Positions 19,101 to 26,345 of a stretch of DNA of 64,000 bases are shown piece after piece. Each line of letters opens with the position of its first letter. Position 1 is the stretch's first letter. Position numbers and translations under genes: made by a program. The notes beneath the pieces are model-generated. The model was not told the origin of the DNA and ran no database searches. It saw only the letters and a list, made by a program, of their open reading frames with translations. Source of the DNA: Paraburkholderia domus (lineage in GTDB: Bacteria; Pseudomonadota; Gammaproteobacteria; Burkholderiales; Burkholderiaceae); NCBI RefSeq assembly GCF_905220705.1, contig NZ_CAJNAT010000005.1, positions 62,001-126,000 of the forward strand, read 5' to 3'.

Positions 19101-22100
19101 ACCTATAACAACGTTGCAGCCGACGACAAAACCCGCAAGCAGGCCGATCGCAGCTACGACGAACAGGCGGTCGGGACGAACATCAGCGCAGGCGGCAATG
19201 CAACGCTCGCGGCCCTGAGCGCCGATCCCGGCAAGGGTAACGTCACGCTCACAGGGTCGTCGCTGGCAGCGGGCAGCGGCGCGGCAACCATTGCGGCCAC
19301 CGGCAACGTGACCATCAACGAAGGCCGCGAGGAACACGATTCGTACTCGGCGACCGAATCGAAGCGCGGGAGCTTTGTGCATGGCTCGACCACCGACTCG
19401 ATGCAGAACACGCAGGCGAACATCGGCGTGGGAAGCACCGTGTCCGGCGATACGGTCACGGTCAGCGCAGGCAAGGACCTGAACGTGAAGGGTTCGACCA
19501 TCGCAGGCACGAACGACGTGAATCTGGCGGCGGCAGGCAATGTGAATATCACGACCTCGCAGGACACGCAGAGCACATCAAGCTACTACCAGAAGCACGA
19601 GTCCGGCCTTGGCACGGGCGGCGGGATCGGCATTTCGGTGGGCAGCAAGACGCAGACTGACATGGCCAGTACGACACAGGTAACGAACACGGGCAGCACG
19701 GTCGGCTCGCTGAATGGCAGTCTGAACATCACCGCAGGCAAGGACCTGCACGTCACGGGCAGTGATCTGGTCGCGGCGCAGAATGTCACGGGCACCGGCG
19801 CGAACGTCACGATTGACTCTGCCGTCGATACGATGCACCACGACGAGACACACGAGGTCAAACAGAGCGGTTTTACGCTTGCGATCAAGGCCCCGGTGAT
19901 TGACGCGGTGTCCAACACGGTTGACCAGGCACGTGGTGCGAGCCGCAGTCAGGATGATCGCGCGGCAGCATTGCACGGCATGGCAGCGGCAAGCGGTGCG
20001 ATTGATTTCGCTCTCACGGGCAAGGCGGCAATGGATGCGATCGCGAACGGAGAGAAGCCGGAAGCGAAAGTTGAACTCAGCTACGGCAGCAGCCACAGTA
20101 AGAGCACGTATGCAGAGGACAGCACGACCAATCGGGGGGCAAGTATTACGGCGGGTGGCACGGCTGCGTTCGTGGCGACCGGAGACGGCACGCCGGGAAG
20201 CGGTAACCTGACAATTGCCGGTTCGAGCGTGAACGCGAACGACGTGATCCTGGCGGCAAGGAATCAGGTCAACCTCGTGAACACGACCGATACCGACTCG
20301 ACGCGCAGCAGCAACGAGTCCAGCAGCGCGAGCGTGGGTATCTCCTATGGCACGCAGGGCTTCGGTGTCGATGCGTCGATGTCGAAGGCGCACGGCAATG
20401 GCAACAGCGATGCCGCCATGCAGAACAACACGCACATCAACGCGAGCAACACTGCGACGATCATCAGTGGTGGAGATGCCAATATTATTGGTTCGAACGT
20501 CAATGGCCGTCAGGTGAATGCGGATGTGGGTGGCAACCTGAATATTGAGAGTCGTCAGGACACGATGACGAGCGCCGCGCATCAGGAAAGTAAGGGCGGC
20601 GGCTTTGCGATCAGTCAGGGCGGTGGTAGCGCGAGCTTCAGTCATACCAGTGCGAACGCGAACGGAAGCTATGCGGGTGTGAACGAACAGGCGGGGATTC
20701 ACGCGGGCGACGGTGGATTGAACGTCAACGTTCACGGCAATATCGACCTCAAGGGCGCGGTGATTGCGAGTGATGCCGATGCGTCGAAGAACAACCTGTC
20801 CACGGGCACACTGACCTTCAGCGATATCCAGAACCAGTCCAGCTACGACGCGCACTCGGGCGGCTTCAGCGCGGGTGTGACGACTGGTGACGGAGGTGCG
20901 AACTACAGCACCCACGGCAATACCTCAGGCAAGAATACAGGCGGCGGTGCGCCGATGTTGAGCCAGGACGACAGCGGCAGTGACAGTGCGACCACGCGTA
21001 GCGGCATCAGTGCGGGCACGATCAGCGTCGCCGATGCGGCCAGCCAGACACAGGACATCGCGGGCCTGAACCGCGACACGTCGAGCACGAACGGCAGGGT
21101 TGCAAAACTGCCGGACGTGAACAACCTGCTCGACCGTCAGGCGGACATGATGGCGGCGGCAAGTGCTGCCGGCGAAGCGGTTTCGCGGCGCATCGGTGAC
21201 TACGCTGACGCACAGGCTAAAGCAACGGGCGATCCGGCGTGGGATGAGGGTGGGACTTACCGGATCGGGATGCACATTGCGGGAGGCGCGCTCACAGCGG
21301 GTCTGGGTGGTGGAGGCATCGGAAGTGCGGCGCAAGGCGCGGCGGGTGCGGGTATCGCAGCGTGGGCGGCGGGCGATCTGAACCGGCTGGCCAACGGCAC
21401 GCGAGACGCGCTGGGTGGTGGCGATGCGGCGCAGATGGCGGGTAATGTGCTGTCCAACGTTGTGGCGGGTGCGGGCGGGTTCCTGATTGGCGGGACCACG
21501 GGCGCGTTCACGGCGAGCAATGCGGATCTCTACAATCGAAGCACAGGTAACGGTGACGGCCAGGGCAGCACGGCGAATTCGGCGCTTGGCTGGATTGGCG
21601 ATCAGTTCGCGAGCGCGGGACGTGGCGCGGAGAACCTGGCGAACCAGTTCGCGGCGTTGGTGAACGCGAACGGCCCGCAGGGGCCGTATGTTGATCCAAG
21701 CGATCTGAATGGGCCGGGTGGCAACTCGAAGCCGCCGGCGGCCGGTGGTTCGGCAGCGCTGGTTCCGATGTGTGCCGTTCCGCCGTTGTGTGCTGCCGTG
21801 CCGGTTGTAACGCCGGGAACGCCGGGGTATTTGCCGGGCAATGCGACGCTGAATAGTGGCGACAATTCTGGGTCGCAGGATGCAAGTACGCCGGTGGGGG
21901 TCAGCGGTAGTCCAATGGATGTGCCACGTGGTACTAATGCCCCGGCGACCATTGGAGGAGTTGATTACTCAGCTCATGCTATAGACCAAATGCAGGGTCG
22001 GGGTGTGCCGCCCTCAGTGGTGAAAAACACCATTGATAATGGCGTTAACTACCCTACGCGTCCTGGAACAACGGGATACTATGATCCGGTGAACAACGTT

Positions 22101-22160
22101 CGGGTCGTCACGAATTCCAAAACCGGGCTTGTCGTCACGGTTATCCCTGGAGCACCTTAA
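13140..22160 (+). CDS. cdiA: CdiA/BcpA contact-dependent inhibition exoprotein
   Basis: A 3006-aa two-partner-secretion exoprotein. Residues 1-65 are an extended signal peptide (MNRKTYRLVYSRLRGMLVAV, then a hydrophobic core). The TPS/haemagglutination domain follows (QIVPGGAHAPSV to about residue 270, with NxxG-type motifs), then ~1000 residues of Asn/Gly/Thr-rich filament repeats, a Cys-containing segment near 1300 (MACATGNADKGYC), a second repeat block, and a pretransport region. The Burkholderia-type LYN boundary appears as DLYN at residues 2796-2799. The final ~70 residues (DYSAHAIDQMQGRG to VVTVIPGAP) form a compact toxin resembling DUF4258/BECR-type RNases. The last 266 bases lie inside the duplicated module that starts at 21895, so the toxin tip looks supplied by the mobile unit. 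Confidence 0.93.
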   Translation: MNRKTYRLVYSRLRGMLVAVEETATAIGKQAGQTTVRSRKSQGMIFSLRQITFAALALLGALPSLSCAQIVPGGAHAPSVVQTQNGLDQVNINRPSGAGVSMNTYGQFDVQQKGAILNNSPIIVQTQQAGMINGNPNFGPGQSARVIVNQVNSSAASQINGRLEVAGQRAEVVIANGSGISVNGGGFINTSRAILTTGTPNFAPDGSLSGFNVTGGNISIQGAGLNAGDTDQVDLLARAVQANAAIHAKNLNVVTGANSVNHDTLSATPIAGDGPAPGVSIDVSQLGGMYANRIVLVGTENGVGVSNRGVLAAQAGDLVLSMNGQLTLAGQTRASGNMALSAAGGIDNSGTTYAQQNVSAGTSGTLTNSGVLAAQQNTTVNAGSVASTGTLGAGVNGDGSLAQSGDLSVTAGGSLAATGRNAVGGNAALKGAMVKLAGSTTSANGALQLAASGGDLNLSGATVTAGGALDTRASGTLTNDGGVLSSGGAQTVTAGALSNRNGQIVSDSTLNVAATSDLLNQGGTLQSSGALSVSAGSLDNTGGHVVAVGADGLTLAMGGLLNNGAGGAIGGNGNVTVQAGQIANAGSITAVQSLISSAVQSLFNSGTLAANGNVTLAASSTLTNANTIAAGHLVTLTAATVDNSHGNLGADQLALHATNLVNHGGSITQTGTGATTVDVSGTLDNSGGTLQTNSDSLALGSAALINDGGTIASSGTGTLSINGGTLSNNGGTIATNGALGVRSGAVANRGGTLAAQTGATLHVASLDNSAGGYVGAQTVSVTDTGALDNAGGTIQADDTLSVTAQSVANDGGSIANGGTGKTTVAASGAVTNTANGLIGGNGDVSVSGGSIGNAGGTVTAGGAATVQSASTLDNRAALIQGSGNVSASAQDAIDNTGGQIEADATVDNPAATLAVTGASLDNTNGRIASTGSGATTVSAATITNSNTGGVAGAGTIGGNGDVTVNAGTLSNTNGAQLVSGHDLTLDIAQLADNTSGSLSGANNVTLNGPNAALVNAGGSVHGNGAVALNVASLDNTSGRIGNDTGSGGSVSVNAGTLANQNGAIGSDQDLSVTTNQLMGDGRIIAGNDGAVTVNSDYTLTGTNQIQANHDLTFTTAGSFTNQGTLGAVNALTVNAANVDNQAGADLNSASTTVNAANAITNEGRIEGDTVATNSGSLVNTAAIIGNTVTLNAGLIANTGAAAVMAAASQLNLYSPGNISNTGGANIFSLGDINIAANGTRDMNGLLANRSNSVTNDQSTVEAQGNIEVATQTLTNTRTAPTVETVITDVETEHQTKRSKYMACATGNADKGYCTQAMWDDGYIAPVNTTFSSSDVVSQAAGPNATDKVLVVNVNGQPQTIYYNTLTSNADGTITVSYWDGYDPNVNYDPGTEYASRNDAHKGYQRVEIARDTTTTTQQDQVTGPQAQQAQIMAGGNMVLANVGTLNNAYSAIGAGGSIQIGSDDASGDVASGNYGGTLVNNIGQTLYQYQKQEIVSTYAWNENISRDVGTVVEPSIVLSPVAIGGTGGTIIANNSVQISATDINNTNVAAANSATGATGGTLGANGTVGGIIGTGAQTVNLATGQTQTINAPQSIAGPDGVLSITLPSSGLYTFNTAPGASYLVVTDPRLTSYTSFVSSDYMLGALGLDPSKTIKRLGDGVYEEQMVRNQITQLTGRVYLQGYTSNEDEYRALMNNGVNVAKEFNLEPGLALTAAQMDALTSDIVWLVSQTVTLPDGSTQQVLAPVVYLALTHANDLQPTGALITADDVEIHATGSATNSGVIKGGTQTVIAATNILNRGGSIGSGPGSGTVDGTTVVSATNDVVNASGRITGNRVAVLAGHDIVNTTLVDTVGVSSTVGNSKVSQSLLGAQGTIASTGDLLVVAGNDVSVHGASIAAGGNAQIAAGRDITVDTVQSDTSQSATKNADHRWEASSTINQTGAVTAGGSLAMQSGNDMTFRGATISAGGDMVVVAGGNLTATTVTNTATYNNVAADDKTRKQADRSYDEQAVGTNISAGGNATLAALSADPGKGNVTLTGSSLAAGSGAATIAATGNVTINEGREEHDSYSATESKRGSFVHGSTTDSMQNTQANIGVGSTVSGDTVTVSAGKDLNVKGSTIAGTNDVNLAAAGNVNITTSQDTQSTSSYYQKHESGLGTGGGIGISVGSKTQTDMASTTQVTNTGSTVGSLNGSLNITAGKDLHVTGSDLVAAQNVTGTGANVTIDSAVDTMHHDETHEVKQSGFTLAIKAPVIDAVSNTVDQARGASRSQDDRAAALHGMAAASGAIDFALTGKAAMDAIANGEKPEAKVELSYGSSHSKSTYAEDSTTNRGASITAGGTAAFVATGDGTPGSGNLTIAGSSVNANDVILAARNQVNLVNTTDTDSTRSSNESSSASVGISYGTQGFGVDASMSKAHGNGNSDAAMQNNTHINASNTATIISGGDANIIGSNVNGRQVNADVGGNLNIESRQDTMTSAAHQESKGGGFAISQGGGSASFSHTSANANGSYAGVNEQAGIHAGDGGLNVNVHGNIDLKGAVIASDADASKNNLSTGTLTFSDIQNQSSYDAHSGGFSAGVTTGDGGANYSTHGNTSGKNTGGGAPMLSQDDSGSDSATTRSGISAGTISVADAASQTQDIAGLNRDTSSTNGRVAKLPDVNNLLDRQADMMAAASAAGEAVSRRIGDYADAQAKATGDPAWDEGGTYRIGMHIAGGALTAGLGGGGIGSAAQGAAGAGIAAWAAGDLNRLANGTRDALGGGDAAQMAGNVLSNVVAGAGGFLIGGTTGAFTASNADLYNRSTGNGDGQGSTANSALGWIGDQFASAGRGAENLANQFAALVNANGPQGPYVDPSDLNGPGGNSKPPAAGGSAALVPMCAVPPLCAAVPVVTPGTPGYLPGNATLNSGDNSGSQDASTPVGVSGSPMDVPRGTNAPATIGGVDYSAHAIDQMQGRGVPPSVVKNTIDNGVNYPTRPGTTGYYDPVNNVRVVTNSKTGLVVTVIPGAP

Positions 22161-22161
22161 A

Positions 22162-22437
22162 ATGAAGAGAACGTTTATTGGTCTGGATCTGGATGTAAAA
22201 AAAATCTTGCTCAAGGAATGGGATCCAATCGGTGTTGGCGCTTCACCTGAGGCGGACGATGAATACGACTCATATGTCCAGGATATTAGCCGTATGCTTC
22301 GAGAGGAAAAGACAGTCGACGAACTGTACTCTTACCTCAGGTGGATTGAGGTCGAGCATATTGGTCTTGATGGAGATGAATTACATACCAGAACTGTTGC
22401 CCATCGACTCATGAGTTTGGATAAAGCTACTCGCTGA
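22162..22437 (+). CDS. cdiI: CdiI immunity protein, copy 1
   Basis: A 91-aa acidic soluble protein (FIGLDLDVKKILLKEWDPIG, then EADDEYDSYVQDISRML). It begins one base after the cdiA stop, with GGAG at 22149-22152 inside the cdiA end; the frame is open slightly upstream but ATG 22162 is the coupled start. Position directly behind the toxin tip is the standard place of a CDI immunity gene, and high acidity suits binding a basic nuclease tip. No catalytic motif. Its specificity for this tip is inferred from linkage: both copies of the tip keep the same partner. Confidence 0.85.
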   Translation: MKRTFIGLDLDVKKILLKEWDPIGVGASPEADDEYDSYVQDISRMLREEKTVDELYSYLRWIEVEHIGLDGDELHTRTVAHRLMSLDKATR

Positions 22438-22439
22438 TG

Positions 22440-22471
22440 ACGACAAACCCGGCCGCGGCCGGGTTTGTCGT
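22440..22471. terminator. strong hairpin between convergent cdiI and symE-like genes, copy 1
   Basis: A 15-bp perfect stem pairs 22440-22454 with 22457-22471 over a two-base loop. It starts three bases after the cdiI stop and lies before the end of the minus-strand symE-like gene, so it can end both transcripts. Confidence 0.75.
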
Positions 22472-22483
22472 TTGTAGAGTCGT

Positions 22484-22714
22484 TCAATCCGGCGTGATGA
22501 CGAGCCTGCCGTGCTCGACCTGGATTCTCACACGCTGGCCAGGTGGAAAGCCGGCCTGTTCAAGCCAGATGCCGGCGATGCGCAGCCACGGAAAAAACCG
22601 TGGTGTTCGCCAGGGTCTTCCCTCTTTGGGGCTGGGTCGCCAGCGCATAAGTTCCTGGACGGTAGCGTGACGCTCGGGATGAGCGTGCAATGCATTAAGA
22701 TTGGCGTCAGCCAT
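22484..22714 (-). CDS. SymE-like type I toxin-family protein, copy 1
   Basis: A 76-aa protein. ATG 22714 is chosen because AAGGAG lies 7 bases upstream. The C-terminal half (PWLRIAGIWLEQAGF, then PPGQRVRIQVEHGRLVITP) is the SymE/AbrB-fold signature. In E. coli, SymE is an SOS-induced protein repressed by the antisense RNA SymR and linked to nucleoid condensation. SymE-like genes also occur as cargo of mobile DNA. Here it may be an addiction gene stabilising the element. No antisense RNA could be identified by eye. Confidence 0.8.
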   Translation of the reverse strand: MADANLNALHAHPERHATVQELMRWRPSPKEGRPWRTPRFFPWLRIAGIWLEQAGFPPGQRVRIQVEHGRLVITPD

Positions 22715-22819
22715 GATCAACTCCTTCGGTGAGTTGGTGGTGGTTAGCGGTCGGTGAGTGCTCGTAACACTCACTGGCCGCGCTTCGTTTACATCACGGT
22801 GTCTTCCTTCATTAGCCGC

Positions 22820-23212
22820 CTATCGTCGACGGTTCATAACCTTCTGGACCTGCGTCTTCCTGACGAAGCTGTCGATCACCAGGATCAACGCCTGTTGCTC
22901 GGCATCGGGCAGGCTGTCCACCTGTTGATAGAGACTCAGTAACTCTTGATTGTGAATCTTGGGTTCGGCCGGTGCGGGTGTTCGTCCGGCCAGTTCATCC
23001 AGTGTGACCTGCAAAATATCGGCGATCCGTACCACGGTATCGAACTGTGGTGTAGCAAGGCCGCGTTCCCAGCGGTTATACACACGCGGGTTGATTTCCA
23101 GCAGTTCAGCGAGCCGCGCCTGGGTGATCTGTCTCGCAGAGCGCAGCAGTCTGAGTCGTTCGGCAAAGACGGACATATCAAAGCATCCCAACGAAAAAGG
23201 AGATGCATTCAT
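22820..23212 (-). CDS. XRE-family HTH repressor, copy 1
   Basis: A 130-aa protein from ATG 23212, which has AAGGGGG upstream; ATG 23176 (MSVFAERLRLL) is an alternative. The HTH domain is FAERLRLLRSARQITQARLA, then ELLEINPRVYNRWERG, then TPQFDTVVRIADILQVTLDEL. The C-terminal ~45 residues are helical and may dimerise. It is divergent from the primase gene across a palindrome at 23246-23263. It is the natural control gene of the module, like a phage or ICE repressor. Confidence 0.85.
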   Translation of the reverse strand: MNASPFSLGCFDMSVFAERLRLLRSARQITQARLAELLEINPRVYNRWERGLATPQFDTVVRIADILQVTLDELAGRTPAPAEPKIHNQELLSLYQQVDSLPDAEQQALILVIDSFVRKTQVQKVMNRRR

Positions 23213-23245
23213 TCTAAGTACCCCCTTCTGCCAGGCTTGCCATTT

Positions 23246-23263
23246 ATACACTATACAGTGTAT
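23246..23263. promoter_or_regulatory. palindromic operator, XRE/primase intergenic, copy 1
   Basis: Perfect inverted repeat ATACACT-ATAC-AGTGTAT, midway between the divergent XRE and primase genes, 34 bases from one start and 53 from the other. The region is AT-rich against its surroundings. Probably bound by the XRE protein to control both genes. Confidence 0.6.
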
Positions 23264-23315
23264 TGTTAACTACATCAATTGGAGTATTGACAGGTTTTTA
23301 GCCGAAGGACGATTC

Positions 23316-26300
23316 ATGCCGCGCATTCCCGAAACCGAGCTGGAGAGACTGAAGCGCGAAGTGTCGCTGGTGCGGCTGATCGAGTCGCAGGGGCATGAGC
23401 TGAAGAAGCGCGGCCGCGACTGGGTGATGCGCTGTGTGTTCCACGAAGAGGACACGCCGAGCCTGTCGGTGTCGGAGGCGAAGAATGTGTATCACTGCTT
23501 CGGCTGCAACGCGTCGGGCACGGTGCTGGACTGGGTCATGAAAACCCAGGGGGTGAGCCTGCCGCATGCGGTGCAGTTACTGCGTAACGACGCGCCGCTC
23601 GCGGGTGCGGAGAAAGTGGGCGTGAACCGCTCGCAGGCGCGACACCTGCCTTCTTTAGCTGCGGGTTCTGATGAAGCGGTGTTGCTGCGCGAGGTGGCCG
23701 ACACGTATCACGCGACCCTGAAGCAGAGCCCGGAGGCGCAGGCGTATCTGGTGCAGCGCGGGCTGGTGCATGGTGAGCTGATCGATACGTTCAGGCTGGG
23801 CTATGCGAACAAGAGCCTGACGTACCGGCTGCCGCCGGGGTACTCGAAGGAAGGCCGTGACGTGCGCGCGAAGCTGCAACGCGTGGGCGTGTATCGCGAG
23901 AGCGGACACGAGCACCTGAACGGGTGTCTGGTGGTGCCGGTGTTCGATCTGGAATCGGGTGACGGGGTGGTCAACGTCAGACAGATGTACGGGCGGCGGA
24001 TTGCTGCGGGTCACAAGATTCCGGCGGGCCAGCCGAAGCACCTGTATCTGTCGTTGCCGCTTGCCGGTGTGTGGAACGAAGTGGCGCTTGTTGCCAGCCG
24101 TGAAGTGATCGTGTGCGAGGCGCTGATCGATGCACTGACGTTCTGGTGTGCGGGGTATCGCAACGTGATCGCGGCGTATGGGGTGAACGGGTTCACGCAG
24201 GACCATTGGGACGCACTGAAACGGCACGGTACCGAGCGGGTGTGGATCGCATACGACCGGGACGACGCGGGCAATAGCGCGGCGGAAAAGCTCGGCACGG
24301 AGTTGCGCGAGGTAGGCATCGAGACGTGGCGTGTGCTGTTCCCGAAGGGCATGGACGCGAACGATTACGCGAGGAAGGTTGCGCCGGCGGACAGGAGCCT
24401 TGGGGTGTTGTTGCAGCAGGCGGAATGGATTGGCAAGGGCCGGCGTGCTGCGGTTGCGGCGCAGGTTGAACCGGTGCCGGTCGACGAAGTGACGGACGCT
24501 AAACCGGCCTCTTCTTTAGCCGCTGTTGCTGCGGCTGAGGCTGCGGTTACGCCAGCCACGGCGATGGCCGCTAAAGAGGAGGTGCAGCCCGCGCCGGTGG
24601 ACGAGCTCGACGTGAAGCAGACGGAAGGCGGTGAACTGCTGTTCACGTTTGGCGAGCGCGTATGGCGTATCCGTGGCTGGCAGAAGAACCTCGGGCCGGA
24701 GCAGATGCGCGTGAACGCGCAGGTTCGGCGCGGCGACAGTTACCACGTCGACACGCTGGACGTGTACAGCGCGAAGGCTCGTGCGGTGTATCTGAAAACG
24801 GCGGCGATTGAGCTCGGCAACCAGGAAGACACGCTCAAGCGCGATCTCGGGCGCGTGCTGCTGAAGCTGGAGACGTTGCAGGATGAAGCGATCCGCGCGA
24901 CGCTTGCGCCGAAAGAAAAAGGCGTGACGCTGGACGCTGTTGAACACGCGGCAGCGCTGGACTGGCTGAAGGCGCCGGACCTGATTGCGCGGCTGGAAGC
25001 GGATATGGCGCGCTGCGGTGTTGTAGGCGAAGCGACGAATCTGCTGGCCGGGTATCTGTCGGCGGTGTCACGCAAGCTCGATGCGCCGCTCGCGGTGCTG
25101 ATTCAATCGAGCAGCGCGGCTGGCAAGAGTTCACTGATGGATGCAGTGCTTGACCTGATGCCGGACGAGGAACGCATCCAGTACAGCGCCATGACCGGAC
25201 AGAGCCTGTTCTACCTGGGCGAGACGGACCTGCAACACAAGATTCTGGCGATTGCCGAAGAGGAAGGCGTACGTCAGGCGGCGTATGCACTGAAGCTGCT
25301 GCAAAGCGATGGTGAACTGACGATCGCATCGACGGGCAAGGACGAGGCGACGGGCAACCTGGTGACGAAGCAATATCGTGTGAAAGGCCCGGTCATGCTG
25401 ATGCTGACGACGACCGCGATCGACGTCGACGAGGAATTGCTGAACCGGTGTCTGGTGCTGACGATCAACGAGAGCCGGGAGCAGACGCGCGAGATTCACG
25501 CACGGCAGCGGGCGAAACAGACGCTCGAAGGGTTGCTGGCCGAGACGGACAAGCAGCACATCATTGAACTGCATCGCAACGCGCAGCGGCTGCTCAAGCC
25601 GGTTCACGTGGTGAATCCGTTTGCCGAACAACTGACGTTCATGGACGACAAGACACGCATGCGGCGCGATCACATGAAGTACCTGACGCTGATCCGCTCG
25701 ATCGCGCTGCTGCACCAGTACCAGCGGCCACACAGGACGGTCACGCATCGCGGCGAGGCGCTGACGTACATCGAAGTCACGAAGGCCGATATTGCGCTGG
25801 CGAACCGGATCGCACACGAGGTGCTGGGACGCACGCTCGATGAATTGCCGCCGCAGACGCGGCGGCTGCTGACGATGGTTCAGGCGTGGGTCAACGAGCG
25901 ATGCACGGCGACGGCGCAGAAGCAGAACGAATTCCGTTTTACGCGGCGCGACGTGCGCGAGGCGACACGCTGGGGCGATACGCAACTGAAGGTGCACCTG
26001 GCGCGGCTGGTGGAGCTTGAGTATGTGCTGACGCATCGCGGACTGCGTGGGCTCACGCATGAATACGAGTTGCGCTATGACGGGGTGGACGATGGCCGGC
26101 CGCACCTGATGGGCCTGCTTGAGCTGCAAACACTCGACAACGATGCAAACCGGTCGGGGCAAAACGATGAGCGGTCGGGGTCTGGTCGGGTGGTGGCCGG
26201 GGGCCGGTCGGAGGTGATCGATCAGGGTCAGAGCCACGCGGTGCAAGGCATGGAGGCGGAACCGGTCGGGGTGAACGCAAACGCGTATATCGGAGAAAAG

Positions 26301-26345
26301 ACGTGTGCCTCTTCTTTAGCCCGCGTTGTTGAGGATTCCAGATGA
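23316..26345 (+). CDS. CHC2 zinc-finger / Toprim / P-loop primase-helicase, copy 1
   Basis: A 1009-aa replication protein; ATG 23316 follows AAGGA at 6 bases. Residues 10-95 are a DnaG-type CHC2 zinc-finger domain (Cys40, His43, Cys61, Cys64: MRCVFHEED, YHCFGCNASG). Residues ~255-350 hold a Toprim-like core (VCEALIDAL with its Glu; AYDRDDAG with the Asp pair). After a low-complexity Ala/Val linker, the C-terminal half contains a Walker A (QSSSAAGKSS), an acidic ILAIAEEEG segment like Walker B, and a C-terminal wHTH-like region. This looks like a mobile-element primase fused to an ATPase. It overlaps the recombinase gene by ATGA. It would let an excised circle start its own replication; that is inference. 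Confidence 0.85.
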   Translation: MPRIPETELERLKREVSLVRLIESQGHELKKRGRDWVMRCVFHEEDTPSLSVSEAKNVYHCFGCNASGTVLDWVMKTQGVSLPHAVQLLRNDAPLAGAEKVGVNRSQARHLPSLAAGSDEAVLLREVADTYHATLKQSPEAQAYLVQRGLVHGELIDTFRLGYANKSLTYRLPPGYSKEGRDVRAKLQRVGVYRESGHEHLNGCLVVPVFDLESGDGVVNVRQMYGRRIAAGHKIPAGQPKHLYLSLPLAGVWNEVALVASREVIVCEALIDALTFWCAGYRNVIAAYGVNGFTQDHWDALKRHGTERVWIAYDRDDAGNSAAEKLGTELREVGIETWRVLFPKGMDANDYARKVAPADRSLGVLLQQAEWIGKGRRAAVAAQVEPVPVDEVTDAKPASSLAAVAAAEAAVTPATAMAAKEEVQPAPVDELDVKQTEGGELLFTFGERVWRIRGWQKNLGPEQMRVNAQVRRGDSYHVDTLDVYSAKARAVYLKTAAIELGNQEDTLKRDLGRVLLKLETLQDEAIRATLAPKEKGVTLDAVEHAAALDWLKAPDLIARLEADMARCGVVGEATNLLAGYLSAVSRKLDAPLAVLIQSSSAAGKSSLMDAVLDLMPDEERIQYSAMTGQSLFYLGETDLQHKILAIAEEEGVRQAAYALKLLQSDGELTIASTGKDEATGNLVTKQYRVKGPVMLMLTTTAIDVDEELLNRCLVLTINESREQTREIHARQRAKQTLEGLLAETDKQHIIELHRNAQRLLKPVHVVNPFAEQLTFMDDKTRMRRDHMKYLTLIRSIALLHQYQRPHRTVTHRGEALTYIEVTKADIALANRIAHEVLGRTLDELPPQTRRLLTMVQAWVNERCTATAQKQNEFRFTRRDVREATRWGDTQLKVHLARLVELEYVLTHRGLRGLTHEYELRYDGVDDGRPHLMGLLELQTLDNDANRSGQNDERSGSGRVVAGGRSEVIDQGQSHAVQGMEAEPVGVNANAYIGEKTCASSLARVVEDSR

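Noticed and set aside
14195..21885. Long minus-strand open frames inside cdiA
   Set aside because: They are shadows of the GC-rich repetitive cdiA frame, with no ribosome sites, domains or sensible composition.
13140..22160. Plain filamentous adhesin rather than CDI exoprotein
   Set aside because: A toxin-like tip, an immunity gene one base behind, a LYN motif and a cdiB partner favour CDI.
23246..23263. LexA box in the module switch region
   Set aside because: The palindrome ATACACT-ATAC-AGTGTAT lacks the CTGT-N8-ACAG spacing of LexA sites; an XRE operator is the simpler reading.
22959..23315. N-terminal extension of the primase to 22959
   Set aside because: The open frame upstream of 23316 runs antisense through the XRE gene and its operator; the ribosome site and CHC2 domain start fit ATG 23316.
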